From contig OZ023273.1 of assembly GCA_964007475.1 (NCBI GenBank), positions 65,048,108-65,112,107 of the forward strand: a DNA stretch of 64,000 bases. Reading direction: 5' to 3'. Position 1 is the stretch's first letter, and the number at the start of each line of letters is the position of its first letter. Of the stretch, positions 37,397 to 49,670 are shown in pieces. The notes beneath the pieces are model-generated. The model saw only the letters and a program-made list of their open reading frames with translations, was not told the origin of the DNA and ran no database searches. The stretch comes from Hybos culiciformis. Lineage: Eukaryota > Arthropoda > Insecta > Diptera > Hybotidae. Made by a program: the position numbers and the translations under genes.

Positions 37397-39014
37397 CAAA
37401 ATAACATCTAATAATAAAAATTTTTTTACATAATATTTTCTGGTAACTCCATCAAATTTCATCAATGACAATTTGTTGGAACTTAGAACTAATAATTTAA
37501 TTACAATAAAATTTAGCTATGCAGAATCAAATATTAAATGATTCCTGATTCCTTTATTAGTAAAAAGTGAAGCAATTTTAAAGAATAAGTTCATTGATTC
37601 AATTTCCTGATAATAATTAATTTTTATTTAGTGAATTCTGTAGTGTAAATTACCTCTATTCCGTATCTTATGCTCAGTTCAGTACATATTTCGGTTCGAA
37701 CCATTTTTAGTTTTTGAAGAAAAAACTTAACAAATGTCTGGCTACAATTTGAAGCATTTAATATAAAATAAAAACAAAGTTGATAGAATATCCAAATAAA
37801 TAAAAAGTGAAATTCTCAATAAAAATTCAAAGAAACAAAAAATTAAAGAGCTTTATATATAATGTTACAAAATCAAACAAAATATTGATTACAAAATTTA
37901 ATGGTCAGAACTATATGTATCTCTATATAGGTAATTTTATTATAGACCTTAATCTTTATTCTGTTGCCATCTGTATTATACGATAAACGAGAAATACTTA
38001 ATACATTTGTATTTTATATACATATCTATATAAATAACACATTAGCAGATGATAGGTATACGTATACTTATCATTGTACCTATATATATTGTATATATAT
38101 AATATATGCAGAACACAAAAATCTTTCTATGTACAAGTACAATTATACATATTTCTCAATAAGTATATATCTATAATGGTTGTAGACTAAATATTCAAAG
38201 TTCTAATATACAAAAGCCAATTTTCTATGAAGCTTATATTCACCCAATTATAAAAGGAAAATTAACGACTATAAAGTCAAAATTCTCTTTAAAATAAGAG
38301 AAAATTAATTTTTTTTTTTATTGGGCTTGAAAAATTTCCTGAAGGATAATTTGTTCACCCAAATTTATTGAAGTTTTTTTCCTTGTGAAAATTGAATATA
38401 TTAAAAAAAAAATGTAAACAAAAAGTGATATTAATAAGTGGTTTTTCTTTACGTAATAACGTAATAAATACACTTTTATTGATAATAATATAGCAAGAAT
38501 TTTTTCCTTATAATGTTATCATTTAAAGTATTTTATATTAGACAAACTTATTTCTATAGTTAGTTAGTTAGTTTTTAATAGTATACATAAGTATCAAATT
38601 ATTTCTGGGCTCAAATTCTAAATCAATTCTGACACATTTGAGCTAATTAAAAATTGTATAGATATACTATTTTGTATGTATCTTTTCTTTCTGTAAATTG
38701 CTTTTTCATATTCCTATGATAGCTCTCTGCTCGGTAACTGGGAAACCGTATTGTCGTTAAAGTCTCCGCGAACTAACTCACCACGAAATTACTGAACAAA
38801 AATTAACCAACTTACTAATTAAAAAAATGAAGGTATTTTAGTATAATAATAAGGTTGCGATTTTGTCACGGAATAAAAGTAATTAGTATTATACATACTT
38901 TAATGGTTTGCTCTATTGCAAAATGTTTTTTAAACTTATTTACATTCTTTTTAAAACATTTTAAAAACGCCGTGTTTTTCAAATGCTTATGAATATTTTT
39001 AACAGTACATAACT
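37397..39014. other. Gene-free AT-rich intergenic DNA
   Basis: No gene or mobile element supported. Confidence 0.35.
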
Positions 39015-39323
39015 ACCATTTTTTATGAGGAATCTGGACACACATACTTGAAACTGATTACAACAGTCTATAACTAGAAACGTGGGGCACATTTTTACAA
39101 CACATTTACAGTAATACCTCAAAAATGCGCCCCACGTTTCTAGTTATAGACTGTTGTAATCAGTTTCAAGTATGTGTGTCCACAATCCTCTGAATGAGCC
39201 GGAGAAAAGTTATAAAGTCTGTTACCAAAATGAAACTCATAGTAAAATTATTTTATACTTTTTAGTGCGCAAGAAAAACGTTGTTTTTTATAAAATGTAT
39301 TTTTTATGATTTAATATTTTTCG
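39015..39323. mobile_element. Foldback MITE (copy 2 of 5350-5760), left arm shortened
   Basis: Contains the same GGACACACATACTTGAAAC and TATAACTAGAAACGTGGGGC landmarks in inverted arms. The right arm continues through GGAGAAAAGTTATAAAGTCT to the TTTTTATGATTTAATATTT end, while the left arm starts abruptly near 39015. The right arm is nearly identical to that of copy 1. Confidence 0.68.
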
Positions 39324-42300
39324 TTTAATACCTAAGTAAATCACTTTAAGTATCTAAAGATCTAAAGAGACTAGAAATCTGTATACAGTCATTGTAAGAG
39401 GTTATATAAAAAAACATGAACATTGAAGAATTAATGGAGTGCTAGTATTATGTGGAAGTATTAGTAATTATTCAGAATTAGAATATTTAAAATTTTTGGT
39501 TGGTGAACTAAATTAAACGAAAAATCAAGAACTTTGAAGATGACAACTCAACGAGCTATGTATTTGTAAATATATCACTGATCTTCGTTTTAAAAATTTC
39601 GAAGTTCAAATAAATTTTCTGGATAAATAAAAAAAAAAGATGTTAGTTAAAATTTAATAAAATTTTGTAAAAATACCGAAAGCAGAAAAAAAAACAAACG
39701 TTAAACGTTTTAAAAATTTGATTCAAAATTGTTATGCCAATGTCCATTTTGTAGTCATGGAAATTGTAAGGAATTAATTTTTTTATGACAATCGGGTGGG
39801 AAACAACGACAAATGGGTAAAGTAACTGATACAAGCATACCAGAATACAAATGAGCAACCTTTTTAATCTGAACCTGTGAACCTTAACACTTCCTTCAAA
39901 ATACCTTAATATTTAATAATTCTTTTATAGATCCATCTAAAAGTGGGTTTAAATATATCCCGATAACCCATTCTCTGCAAATCTTTATAGTAGGTATATT
40001 AAGCTCTTCTGTGCGTACTTTTAAAGTAATATTCATTTTATCTTTGAAAGCCTGTAGAAAAATAAAATCCCAATAGAAATCAACATTAAGAATTTTTTAA
40101 AAAATAAATGTGAAAATTTCGTTTAATTTTAATTATGATAAAAATTTGTCTTAAGAAGCCTAAGCAGGAAATTTTTTTTTTTAAGAAAAAATAGGAATGC
40201 AAATTGTAGAAGGAACAATTTGGGAGGGTAATAACAAGACGGAAAAAATATTTAAAGAATAAAAAATGGCATCTTTATATATTCAAGCAAAATTAAATAT
40301 TTATTGCTCATTTTGTTCATCTTCTTTTTCTGTCTGAAAAATAAATTGCTTCAATTCACTGAATAAAGTGATTTTTATCCAGAAAAAGTTTATCTATTGC
40401 AAAATTAAAGAGAACCTGTAATAGTTAATTGGGAAAATATTTCATGTATTTTGAACCAAAAGTTTAGAATAACACACAAAAGTTCGAAATAAAACGTTAT
40501 TTAGGTTGTATATTTGTAGATAAGAAAAAGTTATGTAATATTGTTCAATTCAAAACTAAAATGAAATATAACTATCCTAAATACCTGTCTACTTCATTTT
40601 GATTAGTTTTATTTAGAAATGGTCTAAAGTTGTTTAATCGTTTAATGAATTGACAGAATATTTCAATTTAATTATTCAAAATAACATCAATATATTGAAA
40701 CAAAAAATGATATGTATTCTTCATATTAAAGTAAATTTCAATTTCAATTGATTCGATTTAAAAGAAATATTATTATTATTAGAAATTTATTTCTAGGGCT
40801 TACAACACTTGTAGGTTTTATAAAGCCCGTGTTATCTTCTTTTTTTTTTTTTTTCTTCTCTTAGATGCCATATTTTTACAATACAATATAATTATTAGTA
40901 CTTATTTATTTTCATTAATAGTTAAATTAAGAATAAAATAGTATTTTTCCTGATAATATAATAATTTTCATAATAATTTTAACATAATAATTTTCCTATA
41001 GTTACAATGGTTACAATCTTTTTCCAACAAATAAAATAGAGAAAAAAAATAAAAAATTAAAATAAATAAATAAATAATTCATTTTCAATCTTTTTGATAA
41101 CTCATAAATCTTTAAAATTTAGTAGATAAATTTTTTATATAAGTTCTAAAATTTTAATATCTTTTAGGAAATTTATGAAAGAAATATTATTATTATAAAT
41201 TATATAGGTAATGTGATTATATAGGTAATGTGTGTTTCTACAACCTATTTTTCTAAGCGAAATTTATTGATTGTCGCCCATACACATTTCATTTTGGAGA
41301 TTTACAAGGAAAAGAAAAATAATATTTAAAATAAAATTGTAACCCGGACTAAAAATTTACTATTATTATTATTTCCATTAAAAGTGAAAAAAAATATAAA
41401 CAAAATGTTGCGAAATTAATTGAAATATTTAAAATTCCTGTGAAGCTTATTTTGTATTTGAATAACACAAAATTACCCCAATCTGATTCATTATTTTTTA
41501 ATTTTTATTGGAATATAATTTGGTTTTATTCCACAAGAAATCGTGACATTACGGTAATGAAATAATAAAAGAAAAAAACAAATTATACTATTGTTTTTCA
41601 AGGGTTTATTATGAAAATGCAAGGGTCCAAAATAGCAAAATACGGACGAAATTTATACAAAACAATCAAAATTGTTTTTTTTATTACTATGAAGCTAATT
41701 ACAACAAACGACATGATTTTCCTTCTTTAAAATATTATTAATTTTTTCTACCAATTTTGTGGTGCTGACGACGAGACCAGACCTCATCTTATCGTATCAC
41801 GTCAGGTTTTAATAAAATTAATATAAATATTTGATTATGTAATATGTAATATATGTGATAAAATTAACCTGATGTGATAGAGCAAATATGGAGGTATTTC
41901 TGTGTTCAGAACACTCAAAATTAACGATATTTAATAACACTCGAATGAAAAAACAGTCCAAAAATTTTAATTTGTCGGCTCAAAATTTCTTAAATGTTTC
42001 AAATAGAAATTGAAAGTTAGTTATTGGAAGTTATTTCTAGAAATTTATAATTCAATAACATTAACTTGTTGATAATTTTACATAGATTTGGGTTTTATAC
42101 TTTAATTTTAATAGTTACATTTTACATTTTACTTTTATTAAACGTTATTTAAATTTATAAAATTGTTTCAAATATTCTTTTTATGCAGTTAAGACGAGCA
42201 ATTTTTTTTCATTAAAGTTTTAAAATTATATGTTTATGATTATAAATTTTTTTTTACATATTTATTATTTTTCGCCTTCGTGATAATTGCATTTTAAGAA

Positions 42301-42684
42301 TTTATATCTCTATCCTCAATTTTTTTGAATTCATACACTTATTGTACAATATTGTCATCAAATTTAGAAATTAGTGATTCTGGATTTTGGTTAGATTTTT
42401 GTTTCTTGTTTCTTTCTAAATATAAACAACTTACATTATTTATATGCATACATTTTGTCATTTTATGAACTCATTTTTATTTTTGTGCATTTATTTTATT
42501 CATATTTTAATTTTTCTTTTTACTCTAATTTGAATTGCAATAAATGACTGCATTGTGTGCATTTTAATTTTCACTTACACCTTACACAGTTTTTTATATA
42601 AAAATTAATAATCATTTGAAACCATTTTTTTTTTGTGCCTTAATATTTTTGAAATAAAACTTACAAAAACATACATGCATAACG
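39324..42684. other. Gene-free AT-rich DNA with one short hairpin
   Basis: The only structure noted is an 85-base hairpin-like inverted repeat at 41795-41879 (TATCACGTCAGGTT with AACCTGATGTGATA). No gene. Confidence 0.4.
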
Positions 42685-43172
42685 TAATATATTTTAATGC
42701 GCATGGCTTCGGTAAGTTGTATTTACATTCGCAAATTTAGCTCGGTAAATGGTCCATTACATGCATCAATACACATGCAATTATAGAGGAATGTAAATTG
42801 TATTTACATTTCCCTGTGATGTAAATTGTATTTACATTGCTCTATATTGTATTTACATTCTTCATTTTGAACTGCGTAATACTATAAACAAAAATAATAT
42901 CACTCACACTCACAATATTTCAATACAGACAAATACCAAAAAAAAAAAAGAGATTGCAAATGTATACCTCTCACATGCATCATATCAATGTCAAACAAAG
43001 CTTAGTTTATAATGCTAAAAATATATATTCTCCCTCTGAGCTAATCTATATTTTCCCTCTGAGCAAACAAAAAAAAAAAAAGAACCAATAAAAAAATACG
43101 CGGCTATTTTTTTTTTCTAAAAAGCGCCCAGTCGATCAGTCGATGAATTTTCTTAACATGTGTTTGAATCTA
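42685..43172 (-). repeat. Family A copy 4 (reverse, 3' part)
   Basis: Reverse complement of the 3' two-thirds of copy 3: GGTAAGTTGTATTTACATTC, repeated TGTAAATTGTATTTACAT words, TCACATGCATCATATCAATG, two CCCTCTGAGC words, then a short end TTAACATGTG...AATCTACTAT. The long hairpin is missing. Confidence 0.6.
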
Positions 43173-43561
43173 CTATTTTTAAAGGATCTTCGAACCTCTA
43201 CTACTAAATTTTTAAACGAGTGTGGTTGGATTTTAGTACAAAAATTTAAACCACTTCAAAAATTGCACTTATTTTTATTCAAAAAAACAAAATGAATAAA
43301 AATAGAACAATGGTAACCCTGAAAATATCTTTGTTGTCATTATAAAGTTTGCTGTCAATTGTCAAATGTCAAGTAAGAACTTTTTTTTCTTTTATCAACA
43401 AACGAGGAAAATGGCAGCAACAAGGAGATTATTTATTGTAAATATAAATTATAATTATATAATTATTATTTGATTTTATTTTTAATTATAAAAAAAAATA
43501 ATTATAAAATTATTATTATTTTTATTAATAATTAAAAATAAAATTAAATAAAATTTAAGAA

Positions 43562-43710
43562 GACCATTAGTTCCTAAAATAATAAAAAAAAAAAATAGTA
43601 ATTTTTCTAAAAAAAAATTATTCGATTTTTTTTTTTGCAAAAAAGAAAATGAATAATTTTTTTTGGAAAAATTACTAATTTTTTTTTAATATTTTAGGAA
43701 TTAGCTGATC
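43562..43710. repeat. A/T-rich inverted repeat adjoining family A copy 5
   Basis: AGTTCCTAAAATAATAAAA with AGTAATTTTTC on the left is mirrored by GAAAAATTACTAAT and AATATTTTAGGAATTAGCT on the right. It looks like a small foldback, but low complexity makes the boundaries unreliable. Confidence 0.4.
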
Positions 43711-44127
43711 TTAAATCATCCGGTTTGAAATCATTTCGAGAAATAAATTTACTTCCGTATTAATTAAATTTTATTTCCTTGCTTCATTTTGAACTTTTTT
43801 GTTTATTTTTTTCATTGTAAATGTATTGTTTTCAACTCCCTCTCCCATGCACATTAAAGCAGTATATAATACATGGTAATCAAATTTGTTATACAGCTCG
43901 TTGTGTATACACACAAGCATATAGGCACTCGTCAATTTTATATCACTCGACCTTCGGTCTCGTGATATAAGTATGACTCGTGTGCATGTGTTTTTGTGTA
44001 TATACACAACTCGTTGCAATAACAAATTTTCTTAATATGTGTTGACTCGTGTCTATGTGTTTGTGTGTATACGCAACTCGCAAGAATAATAAATTTTCGT
44101 ACCATGTATTGTAATCTACTTCTTCGG
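43711..44127 (-). repeat. Family A copy 5 (reverse, 5' part with hairpin)
   Basis: Reverse complement of about 32630-32960: ATCATCCGGTTTGAAATCAT, CAACTCCCTCTCCCATGCAC, then the hairpin with apex CTCGACCTTCGGTCTCGTG, and an end at TGTAATCTACTTC. A partial duplication of the end (GTGTCTATGTGTTTGTGTGT) follows the hairpin. Confidence 0.6.
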
Positions 44128-44293
44128 TAAGTTGTATTTACATTCGCAAATTTAGCTCGGTAAATGGTCCATTACATGCATCAATACACATGCAATTATG
44201 GGGAAATGTAAATTGAATTTACATTTCCCTGTGATGTAAATTGTATTTACATTTCCCTATATTGTAGTTACTTACTTCATTTTGAACTGCGTA

Positions 44294-45278
44294 CAGGGAT
44301 GCCAACTGGGGTGTTTTACCCTGGAGTTTCCAGTTTTTCAACTAAAACTCCAGTCTCCAGGTTTTTTAAAATTTTACCAGTTTTTTTTAAAATTAATAAT
44401 TTTAAAGTAAAAAAGAAATTCACATAAGCCATTCACCAATAGATGTCATTTTACTTTGTTATTCATTTGGCTATAGTATCATTTGTTCCAAAACAAAGTT
44501 ATTAATACCTTTAAGAAATAATTGATCTTATTAATTAACTAATTTTTTTCTAATTTCAATAATTGTATTTATTTTATATTACTTTTTATAAAGTTTTATT
44601 CTAATTTGAATTATTTTTGTATATGCGGTTTATTTTATGTTTCGTTTGTTTATGTTAATAATAATTGTGCTTCACCCGTAAAAAATTTAAGAATTTCAAA
44701 TTTTGAATTTCAAATTCCTAATGTATTTTGTTGTGTAAAATTCAAATTTTTTTGTGTTGTTGTGAATCTCAAATACACGCTCTGGCTGAGGCGTGTATTT
44801 GAAATTCACACAACAAAAAACATTTTTGAAATTCAAGTTCTGTCATTCTAATTGATTTTCCTTGTACAATAATTTTTTGTTCATAATTTTTGCCCCGATG
44901 TAATAAAATCCTCTAAAGAAAATCCTACTCTGGCAGCTTTGTCATTAATATTTGAAATTTATGAAAAAAAGTGAAAAAAAGTAATGTATTTTGTTAGTGT
45001 GATTTAATGTCAAAAAAAAGTTTTCGTGCGAAACTTTTTTTTGACATTAAATCACACTAACAAAATACATTAGTTTTCGTGCGAAACTTTTTTTTGACAT
45101 TAAATCACACTAACAAAATACATTAGGAATTTGAAATTCAGAATTTGAAATTCTTAAATTTTTTTAAGGGTGAAGCACAAATGTAATTTATAAATTTATT
45201 ATTTTTTCTATTTTTCTATCTACATTTTTTGTTTTTTCAACTCTCCAGTTTTTCCTCGGTCAAGAGTTGACAACCCTG
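44294..45278. mobile_element. hAT-type element, 985 bp, TSD ACTGCGTA
   Basis: Ends CAGGGATGCCAACT and AGTTGACAACCCTG with the exact 8-bp repeat ACTGCGTA outside both (44286-44293 and 45279-45286). Subterminal ends carry CCAGTTTTTC words in opposite orientations. The interior has further inverted repeats: GAATTTCAAATTCCTAATG-type words near 44680-44730 against 45115-45160, and GTGTGATTTAATGTCAAAAA with its complement around 44990-45120. No transposase. Confidence 0.85.
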
Positions 45279-45344
45279 ACTGCGTAATACTATAAACAAA
45301 AATAATATCTCTCACACTCACAATATTTCCCTTTTTTCCTTTCA

Positions 45345-45605
45345 TCTCTAAAAGAAAGAAAAATTAAAGGATAATTAACGTGAAAAAATTCCCTTGGCTT
45401 CTTTTATCTGTAAAAGAAAGAGAAATTAAAGGATAATTAACGTGGAAAAATTCCTTTGGCTTCTTTTATCCGTAAAAGAAAAAGAAATTAAAGGATAATT
45501 AACGTGGAAAAATTACCTTGGCTTCTTTTATCTGTAAAAGAAAGAGAAATTAAAGGATAATTAACGTGGGAAAATTCTCTTGGCTTCTTTTATCTTTATT
45601 TTTTA
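45345..45605. repeat. 62-bp minisatellite, four units
   Basis: Units start with AAATTAAAGG at 45361, 45423, 45485 and 45547, an exact 62-base period. Each contains GGATAATTAACGTGG and CCTTGGCTTCTTTTATC. Units differ by one or two bases. The same unit forms a second array at 47835-50090, within another family A copy, so the array belongs to a sublineage of that family. Confidence 0.8.
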
Positions 45606-46254
45606 TTATAAATTATCTCTGTATTCTCTCTTTGCAACTTCCTCTCACATGCACATTAAAGCAGTATACAATGCATATTAATCAAATTTGTTATATTGCT
45701 CGTTGTGTATACACACAAACACATAGACACTCGTCAATATTATATATGACTCGCGTCTATGTGTTTGTGTGTATACACAACTCGCAATTAATAACAAATT
45801 TTCATAACATGTATTGTAATCTACCACAATTGATGGAAATTTTGAGGCAAAGTATTTGGTATGGATATAATAGATAGCGTTATTTTTAAATTAATGATTA
45901 TATTCTATTTCTAAACTTTATCAAGTCTTAATTTATTAACAATTTAATAATTCTTCACACTTATTTTAATTTTGATATTTCTTGAAAATTTCGTTATTTT
46001 GTAATGTATATTATTCAGTATTTGCATGAATTTGATATTTTTTATTACACCAAAATTAGTTTTAGCCGATTTTACATTTAAAAAACTATTAAATAACTCA
46101 AATATCCTTTATAAGAAGCTAATCCAATTATCAGCCGGGATATAAAAGTTTTTTCCTATTGGCCGAATAAAATACTTCCATTTAATTTTTGTAATTTTTA
46201 TAAAAATAAAGAATTAATGTGTAATTATTATTTAAAATTGAATTTCATTGTTAA

Positions 46255-46975
46255 ATAAAAAATGGTGGCTGAGAATAGAAGCAAAACTGACTGAGAATAA
46301 AAGCCGAAATTGCTGAGAATAGAATTTGGGTGGCTGAGAATGGGGGTTGGACATTTGTCCGCGGGACATTTGTCCGCGATTTGTTTTTGTATCGCGGACA
46401 TCAAAATGACATTTGTCCGCGATTCGAAATGACTTTTGTCCGTCGCGGACAAATGTCATTTGTCCGCTATAAAAATTAATCGCGGACAAATGACATTACA
46501 AAATTACATTTGTCCGCTAAATATCTGAAAAATCAATCGCGGACAAATGACATTTTGCAAAATGACATTTGTTCGCTAAAGTTTGAAAATTCAATAGCGG
46601 ACAAATGTCATTTTGCAAAATGTCATTTGTCCGCTCATTTTGAGACTTTTGTCCGCGGCGGACAAATGTCATTTTGTAAAATGACATTTGTCCGCGAAAT
46701 TTTCCATACAAATTTAATCGCAGACAAATGTCCCGCGGACAAATGTCACGGTGCCGCTGAGAATAGAAGAAAATTGCATTTTTAGTTTGTTCTATCAATT
46801 TTTTCAACAAAAAAAATAAATAATTAAAACCAATGCGGATTTATGTAAAAAAAATGTCTGAAAAAATCAAAAATCATAAATTTATATAGTGCTTAATGTA
46901 AATAATTCTATATTTTTTGTTCTTTCAAAGTGACAAAATGAGTTAGGTGGCTGAGAATTGTGTGCTTTACCCGAA
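46255..46975. repeat. GCTGAGAAT-word region surrounding a nested foldback
   Basis: Four GGCTGAGAATAGAA-like words at 46258-46341 and two further ones to the right (46756-46770; GGTGGCTGAGAAT near 46948) flank the element at 46342-46755. The region has no coding potential. It may be yet another short-word element into which the foldback inserted. Confidence 0.4.
46342..46755. mobile_element. Foldback element with GGACAAATGTC palindromes, TSD GCTGAGAAT
   Basis: The 414-bp element is composed almost entirely of ATTTGTCCGC/GCGGACAAATG words arranged as nested palindromes. It starts GGGGGTTGGACATTTGTCC. Both sides carry the 9-bp repeat GCTGAGAAT (46333-46341, 46756-46764), although that word is itself repeated locally, so the target duplication is less secure here. 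The same core, longer and diverged, occupies the centre of the foldback at 50828-53865. Confidence 0.65.
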
Positions 46976-47260
46976 AGCCATTTACATCCTTATTTATATA
47001 GAATGTAGATACATAAATAAAATATATAAGATAGATTATAGAAGATAGATAGATTGAAATTTTTTATAAATACGGTATATACTAAAAAAATGAAACTCAT
47101 ACCTATATTTTTTTAATAGCAGAAACCTTGTATTATGGAACCATTATTTATCTTAAATTTTATATAATCACATTCGATTAAAAATCGAGATAAAATATTA
47201 ATGTATTATTTCGGCTAATTGATACTTAACTTCGTTTCATATCGAAATTGGGCAAATACC

Positions 47261-47462
47261 GGCTAAAGTGCAGATGACGTAAGCCACTCATAATCAGTAG
47301 GGCCAATCCGGAAAAAAAAAATTTCATACAAAAATGCATGAAAACGTTGGGGGGAAATTTCTCCGTAACGAGGCCTTTGCCTCAAGAACTGATTTCTGTT
47401 TTTTTACCCCCTCTCCAAGTTTCAGCCTGTTCTGAGTGTTTTACGTCATCTGCACTACCTCC
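47261..47462. mobile_element. MITE, 202 bp, candidate TSD CAAATACC
   Basis: Inverted words AGTGCAGATGACGTAA (left) and TTACGTCATCTGCACT (right) lie near the ends. CAAATACC occurs directly outside each proposed end (47253-47260, 47463-47470). The extreme termini (GGCTAA and ACCTCC) match poorly. Part of its left end (GCTAAAGTGCAGATGACG) recurs at 52744. Confidence 0.6.
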
Positions 47463-47953
47463 CAAATACCTTATTGCCGCATATGTTATTTCATGGTGAC
47501 ACCTGCCCACCTATAATAGCTACCTACAATATTTCCTATCTATATACTATTTCAATGCGTAGGAGATCGTTATGTTGTATTTAGTGCTATAGAATTTAGA
47601 TCACTAAATGGATTCAATACACATGCAATCATTTAGATGCATCTGCGTAAATAATGAAAAAATTTAGATGCATCAGCGTAAATAATGAAATGAATTAGAT
47701 ATTTCGTATTGAATATTACGTAATACCTAGCTAAACAAACATAATATCTCTCACAATATTTCAATACAGCCCAATACAAAAGAAAATGAGAAAAATTGAG
47801 AACTACGTAATTCATACACAAAAATAATATCACTAAAAGAAAGAGAAATTAAAGGATAATTAACGTGGAAAAATTCCCTTGGCTTCTTTTATCTGTAAAA
47901 GAAAGAGAAATTAAAGGATAATTAACGTGGAAAAATTCCCTTGGCTTCTTTTA

Positions 47954-48089
47954 GGTGAAAACACAATTGGGGCGACAACGACGGCGACAGCGATTTTTCA
48001 TATAAAAAAATCGCCTCAATTGTTTCATTCTCATACAAATATATGGTTTTTGACAGTCGTTACGCTGTCGCCCCAATTGTGTTTTCACC
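47954..48089. mobile_element. MITE, 136 bp, TSD TTTTA
   Basis: Ends GGTGAAAACACAATTGGGGC and its reverse complement. TTTTA lies on both sides (47949-47953, 48090-48094) and is single in intact 62-bp units (CTTCTTTTATCTG), which proves the insertion. The interior GACGGCGACAGCGA-like sequence is partly mirrored. No coding capacity. Confidence 0.82.
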
Positions 48090-48634
48090 TTTTATCTGTA
48101 AAAGAAAGAGAAATTAAAGGATAATTAACGTGGAGAAATTCCCTTGGCTTCTTTTATCTGTAAAAGAAAGAGAAATTAAAGGATAATTAACGTGAAAAAA
48201 TTCCCTTGGCTACTTTTATCTGTAAAATAGGGTGACCAGACATACCCCATTCTGGGGTAGGCTACCCCATTTTTGATTGAATTTTCCTGAAATACCCCAT
48301 TTCCAAAATCTGTAATGGGGTAGGAAAAAATACCCCAAAAACACCTAAAATATATTTTTTTATATCTAGTAAATTTCAGCATTATGAGGTCAACTTTTAT
48401 TATTATCAATTGAACAGATAATGTAAAGAAAGATAAAAAGTTATCACTTATTCCACTGTTTTTCTTATCACTTAAAAAATCTTTCATAAACTCAGTAATC
48501 TTTTCTTTTCAAATGATTTTTTATTTTTCTTTTTCTTTGGGATAGGAGAAAAAAAAAATAAAATTCCCTTTATGTTTTGATTTTTAAAATTCGAACTCTG
48601 CTGATATGTCGTTATCATTATAAATTAATTTAAT

Positions 48635-49670
48635 GGGAGTGGCTACAGTTACGGCAACCGTAACTTATTTTTTTTTTTAACAGTTACGGTTAACGTAACT
48701 TATTTTTTTTTTAACAGTTACGGTTAACGTAACTTATTTTTTTTTTTTTAAAGCTACGGCAACCGTAACTTTTACATAATGCTTAAAGTTACGGCAATTT
48801 TTTTTTGTCGAAAAAAAAAAAAATTTATTTAATTTTTTTTTCTTTTTTTTCTTGTTTTTCTTTTTTTCTTTTCTTGCTTTTCTTCCTTTTTTTTTGTTTT
48901 AACCCTTTCTTCGGGATTCGAACCTCGTTCTTTAGCATTTCATTCTACCACTCTACCTCTCGGCTACAGTATTAAAATTATAAACGTGTACAAAATAGAA
49001 AATATAAATTATGTGTACATGTGAAAGTTATTGACAAGTAAAAACCTTACATCGTCATACAAAAAATGCAAGAATAGTAAAACCTTACATAGTTATACAA
49101 AAATACAAAAATAATTTTAAAAGCGCGAAGCGCCAAAGCAAAATAAAAAAAAAAAGAAGCCCTAGGGGGTTTGGGGGAGGCGGCGGCCGTCCCCCATTCA
49201 GCATAACAACTATTTATTTAAAAAAAAAGTCATAATGCTCAAAAAAAAACTTTGCCGTAATCACTAAAAAAAAAAAAAAGTTACGTCCGCCGTAACTTTA
49301 GACAATTTTCTACAGGATTACGGTTGCCGTAACTCTAAAAAAAAAAAAAGAGTTACGTTTGCCGTAACTTTAAACAATTTTCAACAGGATTACGGTTGCC
49401 GTAACTCTAAAAATAAAAAAAGAGTTACGTTTGCCGTAACTTTAGTCAATTTTCAACAGGATTACGGTTGCCGTAACTCTAAAAATAAAAAAAGAGTTAC
49501 GTTTGCCGTAACTTTAGTCAATTTTGAACAGGATTACGGTTGCCGTAACTCTCAAAAAAAAAAAAGAGTTACGTTTGCCGTAACTTTAGTCAATTTTGAA
49601 CAGGATTACGGTTGCCGTAACTTAAAAAAAAAAAAAAAGAGTTACGTTTGCCGTAACTGTAGACGCTCCC
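48635..49670. mobile_element. Foldback element with GTTACGGCAACCGTAAC units, TSD TAATTTAAT
   Basis: Exact 9-bp repeat TAATTTAAT on both sides (48626-48634, 49671-49679). Ends GGGAGTGGCTACAGTTACGG and CCGTAACTGTAGACGCTCCC. The left arm has about four palindromic units GTTACGG(C/T)(A/T)ACCGTAACT with T-runs. The right arm has about six longer units of GTTACGTTTGCCGTAACTTT plus ACAGGATTACGGTTGCCGTA. Each unit is itself an inverted repeat. The centre contains a tRNA-like sequence and a GC-rich GGGGGAGGCGGCGGCCG stretch. Confidence 0.82.
48908..48968 (-). pseudogene. tRNA-like sequence inside the foldback
   Basis: On the minus strand TAGCCGAGAGG fits the A-box consensus and GGTTCGAATCC (48924-48914) is a perfect B box, at tRNA spacing. 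The anticodon region ATGCTAA resembles Ser(GCT), but the anticodon and acceptor stems pair badly. It is probably a tRNA-derived promoter captured by the element. Confidence 0.45.

Larger units (their letters stand above)
44128..45830 (-). repeat. Family A copy 6 (reverse), split by a hAT element
   Basis: Starts CGGTAAGTTGTATTTACATT and ends TGTATTGTAATCTACC. The hAT at 44294-45278 interrupts it inside TTGAACTGCGTAATACTATA. Removing it with one TSD restores the sequence seen uninterrupted at 42870-42892. The interior carries a four-unit 62-bp array (45345-45605) not present in copy 3. Confidence 0.62.

Noticed and set aside
46510..46810. Overlapping ORFs of about 75-97 codons on both strands in the GGACAAATG region
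   Set aside because: They arise from palindromic repeat words that stay open in several frames and have no protein family resemblance.
47927..48124. Plus-strand ORF MEKFPWLLLGEN...
   Set aside because: Runs from the 62-bp repeat through the 136-bp MITE and back; a product of the insertion junction.
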